Shown in pieces: positions 15,576 through 22,500 of a stretch of DNA of 22,500 nucleotides; positions within the stretch are counted from its first letter, which is position 1, and each line of letters begins with the position of its first letter. Position numbers and translations under genes: made by a program. The stretch is from positions 28,415,651 to 28,438,150 of the forward strand of contig NC_045140.1 of assembly GCF_008831285.2 (NCBI RefSeq), in the 5' to 3' direction. The stretch is from Nymphaea colorata (lineage: Eukaryota > Streptophyta > Magnoliopsida > Nymphaeales > Nymphaeaceae). The notes under the pieces are model-generated. The model saw nothing but the letters and a program-made list of their open reading frames with translations. It did not search any database and was not told the origin of the DNA.

Positions 15576-18500
15576 ATGGGAAAATCAAAAAAGAATGTTA
15601 ACTCAGATGAGCCCGTGCTTGAGGAGAACCCTCATGACACTCCCGAAGAGGCTCAGCCATCACAGAGAGGCCAAGTGCCCGACTATGCTTTAGGACGCAT
15701 CCTAAGCATAGAAAAAGAATTATTACAGATGCGTACCGACATGGCTAAGGTAGAGAACTTGAGAAAGAAAGAAATGGACCGTCAAAATGCAGATAGACAA
15801 AAAGAAATGGATGAGATACGGACCATGTTCCGTCAAATGTCTACCGCCCAAACGCAGGCCATAGTCGCGGAAAGGACCACTCAGGGTCCGAATGCACAGA
15901 GAGGGAAAGGTTTGTTAGCAGTACCTGGCTATCAAACCGACACTGAGATCAATCCCAACAACATATCTCATGTTGGGACAAGCACAGAAGGGGGTAGGCT
16001 CATGCGTCCCCCACAAGACAGGTACCAACAAGAGCCCTATAGCGAATACTACAGGACTCCTCGTGGCCCACGGATAGGCCAAACTCTTCAAAACCCAATG
16101 TACGAATTATCTGATGGTGAAGATGAATCACCCCTTCGCCCAAGGAGAACTCGAAGAGAACCAACTCGTCTAGAAGAAAGACGTACACCATCCGTCAAGT
16201 ACGACTTTCCAAAATTCAACGGAGAGCACCTCAGAGAGTGGTTATTCATGGCTGAACGCTTCTTCATGTGCCATCGTATTCCACAAGAAGAATGGATAGA
16301 AATCGCTACAGCCAACATGACTGGCGAAGCGACCACCCACTATCTTTGGTTTGAGCACAAAACAGTCGATCCCACTTGGGAAAAGTACAAGGCTAGTTTG
16401 CAGCTTCACTTTGGAGAGTCCACGTTCATCGATTATGACGAGGACCTCAAAAATCTAGTCCAAACTTCGAACGTGCCCACCTATCAAAAGCAGTTCGAAA
16501 GACTAGCTAGCATGGTACAATGGCCCGAGAAGGCTCTAATCGGAGCATTCAAAGGAGGCCTTAGAAGCGATATCAAACGCGAGATGAAGATACATCGTTT
16601 CGATCATCTCGAAGAATGCTTCGCTATGGCCCGACTGTATGAAGAGCGAATTGAAGAGAGAAAAGAGGAAAAGCGAGAGAAAAAGGCTCGCAGGGCTGAC
16701 AAACAGAGGAAGAAACCTTCCTTCTCCTCTGCTTCTCGAACCAAATTCAGAGAGAACAAAGGAAGGGAATTAGTTCCCTACAACAGAGGGAACGAGTTCA
16801 GGCCACACCCACGTCCAGGCCGTGAACTACCTACCCGTTACTTGTCCCCTAAACAAATTGAAGAATACAGGAAGAAAGGCCTGTGTTTCAGATGTGAGGG
16901 CAAGTGGGAAAAAAATCACCAGTGCAAAGCACTTTTTAATATAGTGGTGATTGATGAGCCAGAGACCAGCTCTAGCTCCGAAAGCGATTCCTCCTCCAGT
17001 TCTGAGTCAAGCTCCTCGTCTGATGAGGAAATCCTAGTTAGAAGAAAAGGCAAGAAAATTGAGCCTAAAGAAACGCATCAAGAAGAGACATCGACCAAAG
17101 AAGAGAAATCAGAAGAGGTCGAATCTCTTCATTCAATTCAAGACCCCCATAAGGCAAATGCCATGCGTGTTTTTGGTCGTATTAATGGCCAAAAAGTCTT
17201 AATATTGCTCGACAGCGGAGCCACCAACAACTTCCTTACAGAGGAAGCCGCTGAAAGGTGTAGAATCACACTCACCGAGAGCAACCCACAAACTATCATC
17301 GTGGGAGGGGGACTAAGGCTCAAGTGCATTCACGAAGGAAAAGGCCTTGACGTGTCCATTAAAAAGAAAACTTTTAAAGTTGACTGCCTCGTCATTCCGC
17401 TTGAAGGAGTCGACTTAATTTTGGGCATGCCCTGGTTTCTAACATGGAAAGATATTCATTGGGATGTAAAGAACTTCTCTATGACTTTCATCCCTGAAGG
17501 AGAAGAGGAATCGATAACGATTCAGGGACTCGCCAGCTCTACGCGTCCCAAAACAGCACTAAGGTCCATCCAACATGACCAACCAGCGTGTTGGGTTCTT
17601 ACAATGGCAACGGATGTACCTTTCTCCGAAGAGAAGGTGGAAGAACCAATTCCACCTATGATTCAATCGGTCTTAAACCGATTTCCAGAGATTTTTGATG
17701 AGCCCAAAGGCCTACCGCCAAAAAGGGCTTACGATCATCGAATCGTCCTTGCACAAGGTGCAGAGCCTGTCAACGTCAGGCCATACCGGTATGGGCACAG
17801 CCAGAAGGCGGAAATCGAACGCTTAGTCAAAGAGATGCTCGAAAGCGGCATCATCCGACCGAGTTGCAGCCCTTTTTCTTCACCCGTCCTATTAGTGAAG
17901 AAAAAAGACAACACTTGGCGGTTCTGTATAGATTACAGAGCGTTAAACGAGGTGACCGTTAAGGATCGGCACCCCATACCCGTCATTGACGAGCTACTAG
18001 ATGAGTTAGCCGGCGCTACTATTTTCTCAAAGATAGATCTCAGAGCCGGATATCATCAAATTCGAATGTTTGACGAAGATGTATTGAAAACTGCGTTCAG
18101 AACACACGACGGGCATTATGAATTTTTAGTAATGCCCTTTGGATTAACGAATGCGCCAGCAACATTCCAACGGTGCATGAATGATGTGTTCAGAGCACAC
18201 CTCAGAGATTTCATCCTCGTATTTTTCGATGATATTCTCATTTATAGCAAAGATGAAGAGCAACATCAACGCCATCTGGAAATTACTCTAGACATCTTGA
18301 AGGAGCATCATCTCTTCGCGAAGATGTCCAAATGCAGTTTTGGACAGTCTTCAATCGGATACCTCGGACACATTGTGTCTCGAGATGGGGTTCGGGCAGA
18401 CCCCGAAAAGTTGCAAGCCATGGAGAAATGGCCACTGCCCAAGGACCTCAAGAGTCTGCGAGGTTTCCTAGGATTGACTGGGTATTACAGACGATTTATC

Positions 18501-20762
18501 CAGGGGTATGGAATCATTGCGCAACCCCTTACCCAGATGCTGAAAAAGGGATCCTTCTCGTGGACTGAGAAGTCAAGAGATGCCTTTGAGAAGCTAAAGG
18601 CAGCTCTGATGTCCGCCCCGGTACTAACTCTACCCGATTTTACAAAGACATTCACCATCGAAACGGACGCTTGTGAAGTCGGAGTAGGAGCGGTACTTGG
18701 GCAAGATAACCACCCCATTGCCTACATGTCAAAGGCCTTAACCAGCAGGGCCAAACCTCTTTCTACATACGAGAAAGAGCTACTCGCTATTGTTATGGCA
18801 GTGGAGAAATGGCGTCCATATCTGATTGGACGCAAATTTACGGTCAGGACCGACCAAAATAGCTTAAAGTATATGCTCAAACAACGCGTGTCAACCCCTA
18901 CCCAGCAAAGATGGCTAGCAAAGCTATTGGGGTATGATTTCGAAATTGAGTATAAAAAAGGTCCTGAAAACAAGGCGGCTGATTCACTTTCCCGCTTGGC
19001 TGAACAATTGATGACATTGTCAGTAGTGGAAACGGATATTTGGGATCGGTTAGCAAACGAACAGCAGAATGATGAATCGCTGAGGCTAATCAAAGCTTCG
19101 ATCCAGCAAAACCCGGGTTCCATTCCCTTCTACTCAGTCAAGGGAAACATTTTGTATAGGAAGGACAAGGCAGTAGTCCCTCCTATCTCTGAGCTTAAGC
19201 AGGAATTCCTGCATCATTTTCATGACACTCCAGCCGCAGGTCATGAAGGGGTCGCCAAGACCTTAAGCCGCATCAAAGCTCAGTTTTGGTGGAAAGGTAT
19301 GAAGGCTGAAGTACAGGCCTATGTAAAGAAGTGTGTAGTGTGCCAGCGAGAGAAGTATGAGGCAATCAAGCCTCCAGGCCATTTGAATCCTCTCCCGGTA
19401 CCTACAAAACCGTGGACCGACGTCACGATGGATTTCATCGATGCCATGCCTCGATCAGAAGGAAAAGAGGCAGTATTAGTAGTGGTCGATCGGCTCACGA
19501 AATATAGCCACTTCGCACCTTTACCACGGTTATATCAAGGGCCCCTCGTGGCCAACGTCTACCATGAGTATATAGGAAAGTTGCATGGAATGCCACAGTC
19601 CGTCGTCTGCGACCGGGACTCAATTTTTCTAAGTGCATTCTGGCAAGAATACATGAAGAACATGGGGACGAAACTAAATTTCAGTACCGCCCACCACCCT
19701 CAAACAGATGGGCAGAGTGAGATAGTGAACCGGTCCTTGGAGACCTACTTACGTTGCTTTGCGGGTGAACGACCAGCCACTTGGGTGAAATACCTACCCT
19801 GGGCAGAATGGTCGTATAATACAAGTCTGCACTCGTCGACAGGCATGACCCCTTACGAGGGCGTATATGGTTTTCCCCCTCCATCGATTCCACACTACGA
19901 AGGAGGTACTGCAAAAGACGACAGTGTTGACTGCGAATTGCGCACAAGGGAAGAAGTATTAGAATCCCTAAAACAGAACATTGTGAAAGCGCAAAACCGT
20001 ATGAAGCAGGTATACGACAAAGGCAGGAAGGATCGGGAATTTGAGGTGGGTGACTACGTGTGGCTTAAGAGACTGCCTCTTAAGCAGAAATCCTTGATGG
20101 GTCAGCCGTATTCCAAACTGCTGCCTCGTTATTATGGACCTTATCCAGTGGTTCAAAAGGTTGGGAAGGCCGCCTACAGACTTGGCCTCCCCAGAACAGC
20201 ATTGGTGCACCCTGTATTTCATGTTACGAGGCTGAAGCCTCATCAAGGGGATGTACCAACACTAATAGAGCAGGTCCCGGATAACTTGCCTACTCCCTAT
20301 CGCATTCTCAAACATAGGTATGTCCAAAGACAAGGGAGGATGAGGCACGAGGTACTTGTGGAATGGGAAGGACCCGACAGGGGTACTTCTTGGGAAGAAT
20401 TTGGGTCGATTGTTCATCGCTTCCCCTCTTCAAGCGCTCGAGGACAAGCGCAAGGTAGGGAGGGGGAATCTGTTACGGACCTACCCAGCGGTCCAGACCC
20501 AGTTGAGACCGAGCCCGCCGAATCTAGCAGAAGGAAGCGCAAGGCTTCTGATATTGGAGCTCGTTCTCTTCAATGTATTAAGGCCAGTCCCAGGAAGAGT
20601 CAAGAAGCACCAGAGATAGTTGCAGCGGGAGGAGTGGGAGGAGCAACTAGGTCGTCAACGGTGCTCAAACAGGTCCAGTCTCAGGGTGACACAGGTTCCA
20701 AGGTTAGACTCGCCGAGCTAGAATCGTCCCAGCCAAACGAGTCCACTTCACGCGACCCTTGA
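15576..20762 (+). CDS. Gag-Pol polyprotein of element B, 1728 aa
   Basis: One uninterrupted ORF encodes the complete machinery. Visible parts: basic N-terminus (MGKSKK); gag domain ~209-360; Lys/Arg/Glu-rich linker ~355-385; zinc knuckle C437, C440, H448, C450; acidic Ser/Glu/Asp tract 464-485; protease D546-SGA; reverse transcriptase ~739-950 with FFDD 883-886; RNase H from D1031 (DAC in place of the usual DAS, and TDQ in place of TDH); integrase zinc finger H1216, H1223, C1253, C1256; integrase D1286, D1346, E1382 (DD35E); GPY 1521-1523; chromodomain ~1575-1617 with W1597. ATG 15576 is the start; the in-frame TTG at 15558 is less likely. The frame runs through the polypurine tract, and the last 97 residues are encoded by the 3' LTR, including a basic cluster R1652-K1656 that resembles a nuclear localisation signal. 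All key catalytic residues I checked are present. Confidence 0.96.
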   Translation: MGKSKKNVNSDEPVLEENPHDTPEEAQPSQRGQVPDYALGRILSIEKELLQMRTDMAKVENLRKKEMDRQNADRQKEMDEIRTMFRQMSTAQTQAIVAERTTQGPNAQRGKGLLAVPGYQTDTEINPNNISHVGTSTEGGRLMRPPQDRYQQEPYSEYYRTPRGPRIGQTLQNPMYELSDGEDESPLRPRRTRREPTRLEERRTPSVKYDFPKFNGEHLREWLFMAERFFMCHRIPQEEWIEIATANMTGEATTHYLWFEHKTVDPTWEKYKASLQLHFGESTFIDYDEDLKNLVQTSNVPTYQKQFERLASMVQWPEKALIGAFKGGLRSDIKREMKIHRFDHLEECFAMARLYEERIEERKEEKREKKARRADKQRKKPSFSSASRTKFRENKGRELVPYNRGNEFRPHPRPGRELPTRYLSPKQIEEYRKKGLCFRCEGKWEKNHQCKALFNIVVIDEPETSSSSESDSSSSSESSSSSDEEILVRRKGKKIEPKETHQEETSTKEEKSEEVESLHSIQDPHKANAMRVFGRINGQKVLILLDSGATNNFLTEEAAERCRITLTESNPQTIIVGGGLRLKCIHEGKGLDVSIKKKTFKVDCLVIPLEGVDLILGMPWFLTWKDIHWDVKNFSMTFIPEGEEESITIQGLASSTRPKTALRSIQHDQPACWVLTMATDVPFSEEKVEEPIPPMIQSVLNRFPEIFDEPKGLPPKRAYDHRIVLAQGAEPVNVRPYRYGHSQKAEIERLVKEMLESGIIRPSCSPFSSPVLLVKKKDNTWRFCIDYRALNEVTVKDRHPIPVIDELLDELAGATIFSKIDLRAGYHQIRMFDEDVLKTAFRTHDGHYEFLVMPFGLTNAPATFQRCMNDVFRAHLRDFILVFFDDILIYSKDEEQHQRHLEITLDILKEHHLFAKMSKCSFGQSSIGYLGHIVSRDGVRADPEKLQAMEKWPLPKDLKSLRGFLGLTGYYRRFIQGYGIIAQPLTQMLKKGSFSWTEKSRDAFEKLKAALMSAPVLTLPDFTKTFTIETDACEVGVGAVLGQDNHPIAYMSKALTSRAKPLSTYEKELLAIVMAVEKWRPYLIGRKFTVRTDQNSLKYMLKQRVSTPTQQRWLAKLLGYDFEIEYKKGPENKAADSLSRLAEQLMTLSVVETDIWDRLANEQQNDESLRLIKASIQQNPGSIPFYSVKGNILYRKDKAVVPPISELKQEFLHHFHDTPAAGHEGVAKTLSRIKAQFWWKGMKAEVQAYVKKCVVCQREKYEAIKPPGHLNPLPVPTKPWTDVTMDFIDAMPRSEGKEAVLVVVDRLTKYSHFAPLPRLYQGPLVANVYHEYIGKLHGMPQSVVCDRDSIFLSAFWQEYMKNMGTKLNFSTAHHPQTDGQSEIVNRSLETYLRCFAGERPATWVKYLPWAEWSYNTSLHSSTGMTPYEGVYGFPPPSIPHYEGGTAKDDSVDCELRTREEVLESLKQNIVKAQNRMKQVYDKGRKDREFEVGDYVWLKRLPLKQKSLMGQPYSKLLPRYYGPYPVVQKVGKAAYRLGLPRTALVHPVFHVTRLKPHQGDVPTLIEQVPDNLPTPYRILKHRYVQRQGRMRHEVLVEWEGPDRGTSWEEFGSIVHRFPSSSARGQAQGREGESVTDLPSGPDPVETEPAESSRRKRKASDIGARSLQCIKASPRKSQEAPEIVAAGGVGGATRSSTVLKQVQSQGDTGSKVRLAELESSQPNESTSRDP
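20457..20470 (+). other. Polypurine tract of element B
   Basis: AGGGAGGGGGAA plus TC lies directly before the TGTTACGG LTR start. It is a typical plus-strand primer site. It is read in frame as part of Gag-Pol (Gly-Arg-Glu-Gly-Glu-Ser region). Confidence 0.9.
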
Positions 20763-20767
20763 GACGT

Positions 20768-20888
20768 CCTAAGATCCAAGTCTTAGGTAAACGGCTCGGT
20801 CAAACCTGACCGAGCTCTTGAGTCAACACACCGAAGTGAGGGCGGGTCCCCTCACAAGGTCCCCACCCTGGGTTCAAAAGATCCAGGG
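20768..20888 (+). repeat. Cluster of four perfect hairpins directly after the gag-pol stop (element B)
   Basis: Stems at 20768-20787 (7 bp), 20794-20815 (9 bp), 20836-20855 (7 bp) and 20866-20888 (6 bp) start five bases after the stop codon ending at 20762. In the genomic RNA this is the 3' untranslated region in U3. Possible roles are RNA stability, nuclear export, or minus-strand transfer; none is proven. A DNA-level role as protein-binding inverted repeats upstream of the promoter is also possible. Confidence 0.7.
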
Positions 20889-21086
20889 GCTCGAACCTTA
20901 CCTTTGCGCGTGGGCACTAGGCCCGTTTTGCTTTATGAATAACAAGTAAATAAAGTTAGTCTTAGGCTTGTTAATAGTAGGATTCGAGGTAGGAACCTAG
21001 CCTAGCGGGTTGTGCTTGGCGTTTTGGATTTGGGGTCTTGGGTAGAGAGTGAGATCTGGATTGTAGACTCGCTCAAATAGGATTAG

Positions 21087-21094
21087 TATAAATA
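21087..21094 (+). promoter_or_regulatory. TATA box in the 3' LTR of element B
   Basis: Same TATAAATA as at 12359-12366; it could drive transcription into flanking DNA beyond the element. Confidence 0.6.
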
Positions 21095-22500
21095 CTTTTG
21101 GATCATTGTAATTCGTATCAAAGATTAAGGAATTGAAAGCATTTTGCGCAAGGCGCTCTTTCTCCTCCGTGCGAGGTTTGGCTCCCCCTCCTCATTCTCG
21201 AGGAACTCTGAATCAGAAATCAAAGCACAGCCCTTGCTCGTGAGTGCAAGCTTGTGCCCTCTCATCCCCTCGCGCCCCCTTCCCACCGTGGCGTTTCTTC
21301 CTCTCTTGAAGCACTTGAAGCACCGGCGGTGAACCAGCCAACGCTCAAGTTGGACGGCTTGCGGCGGATCTTCTTCCTCACCGGCTGAGATCCCTCCCTT
21401 GTCCACGGCATCATCCCCCTTCAAAGCGTATTTCAGCAAAGTTCAGCGCCTTCTTCACGGTCACGGTGAGGCTGAGAGGCTGTTCTGGCAGCAGGGAAGA
21501 TTGAATCCATTTCTGGATTCAATATCGACGGCAGTAAAGAACTCGTGACCCGAGGCGTGAAGGACGACATTGCCCTTGCTCCGGTGAAAGCTGTAGTGAA
21601 GACGACGAGGACACCTTGGTCAATTTGGGAGGCGTCGCTCAAACCGTGCCACCGGTCGCATCAAGCTCGAACCCACTCGACTTCGGTTGAACCAGGTAAG
21701 TCTAATCTTGTCCCTTGCCTCTGCCACGTGTCCTCCATCCGAGCCATCTCCCTCAACCCGAAAACCAGTTATTTCCTAAGAGTTCCACTTCGAGTAAGTT
21801 TAGGAAAGTGCCCCCCTAGTTCGTAGGATCCACCTCGCCACCTCATCCCACTTTACTTGTTGCTCGGTCTTCCCCTTAGTCGCATGTAGTTGTGGCCGCA
21901 CATCTTGCCACGTGTCACCATCTCAAGCCTCACGACTCAGCCCTTCCTCCACCTCGTCAAGTCACTTCTCCATTGAGTACTCGCGTCTTGCCACCTCTCC
22001 CTTGCCTTTTTTCCCCACTTAGCGCACCTCTCCCCCAACTCGCGCCCCTCTTCCTAAACTTTAGGAAAAGCACCCGAGGACTCGTTCCTCCCTTGGCTGT
22101 CTCTCCACCTCGCCCAACCGCAGCTAGTCTCCACCCTTGATCTGTCCACGTGTCTCCATCTCCCCTTCTTCGAAGTCCACTAAGCTACATCGTGTAGCTA
22201 TCTCCCCTTTTTCCCGATTCTAGTCTAGGTTCATCCCCCTTCTCTTTAGGAAAGCATTTCACCTTTCCCTTGTTGATAGGCATTCCCTTAGCGCACTCTA
22301 GCTGACCCGTTCATCTTGCCAAGTGGCGAGCATCCAGGCCTTCACCTACTCGACCTAACCCACTTGGTCCTAACCCAGCTAAACCTTAACCGGACTTACC
22401 CAGTCGACCTCTTCTAGGTCTTAACCCAAGTAGACTGAACCCGACCTGACCTAGCCTAGTAGGAACTCGGTCAAACCCGAGGCACCTTAGGTTGAACCCA

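Larger units (their letters stand above)
11743..22500 (+). mobile_element. Element B: Ty3/gypsy chromovirus LTR retrotransposon, right end outside window
   Basis: It has a complete 5' LTR, primer-binding site, leader, one gag-pol ORF, polypurine tract and the first 2030 bp of the 3' LTR. Full length would be about 12.0 kb. The visible LTR parts differ only by one extra C near 22043 in the right copy (against 13314), so the insertion is very recent. Its RT and integrase are close to those of element A, but N-terminal gag, the pol tail, most of the LTR and the leader are different: a separate family of the same broad chromovirus group. Confidence 0.95.
20471..22500 (+). repeat. 3' LTR of element B (first 2030 bp)
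   Basis: It repeats 11743-13771 with one 1-bp insertion near 22043 and no substitution that I could see. The first 292 bp encode the Gag-Pol tail and its stop; a hairpin cluster and the TATA box follow. About 1.27 kb of the LTR should lie past the window end. Confidence 0.95.

Noticed and set aside
1-22500. Cellular genes, rRNA, CRISPR array or bacterial features
   Set aside because: All long ORFs are retroelement polyproteins; the only large repeats are LTRs; no spacer-repeat pattern is present.

Overview
The window looks like repeat-rich nuclear DNA from a land plant. It is filled almost entirely by two long Ty3/gypsy LTR retrotransposons (Metaviridae, chromovirus type with an integrase chromodomain). 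They lie head-to-tail on the + strand with only 214 bp between their LTRs. I see no cellular gene, no RNA gene and no CRISPR array. The plant assignment rests on primer-binding sites matching the plant initiator tRNA-Met 3' end, 3.3-3.5 kb LTRs with TATA-like boxes, and polyproteins of plant chromovirus type. The species cannot be named.

Element A (1-11528) is cut on its left by the window edge. It shows a 5' LTR lacking about 350 bp (1-3157), a PBS (3161-3172), one uninterrupted gag-pol ORF (3196-8643) that runs 207 codons into the 3' LTR, and a complete 3' LTR (8022-11528). By eye the two LTR copies differ by two substitutions and one 1-bp indel over about 3.16 kb, so insertion was very recent.

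A 214-bp spacer (11529-11742) separates the elements; I do not recognise it.

Element B (11743-22500) is cut on its right. It has a complete 5' LTR (11743-15036), a PBS (15039-15052), a 523-nt leader, one gag-pol ORF (15576-20762) that runs 97 codons into the 3' LTR, a good polypurine tract, and the first 2030 bp of the 3' LTR. In the comparable part the LTRs differ by a single 1-bp indel.

Both ORFs carry, in order, gag with a CX2CX7HXC knuckle, an aspartic protease (DSGA), reverse transcriptase (FFDD), RNase H, integrase (HHCC, DD35E, GPF/GPY) and chromodomain. Both elements look coding-competent. They are clearly related in protein but have largely unrelated LTRs, except for a conserved 3'-terminal (U5) module.

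The most unusual signals are: (1) the predicted 3.2-kb leader of element B is almost free of ATG (2 ATG against about 34 of the reverse complement CAT); (2) four perfect hairpins follow directly after the gag-pol stop codon of element B; (3) a U5 hairpin sits at the same distance from the LTR end in both families; (4) both pol ORFs have C-terminal tails encoded by the LTR; (5) element A has almost no leader outside its LTR and a poor polypurine tract.
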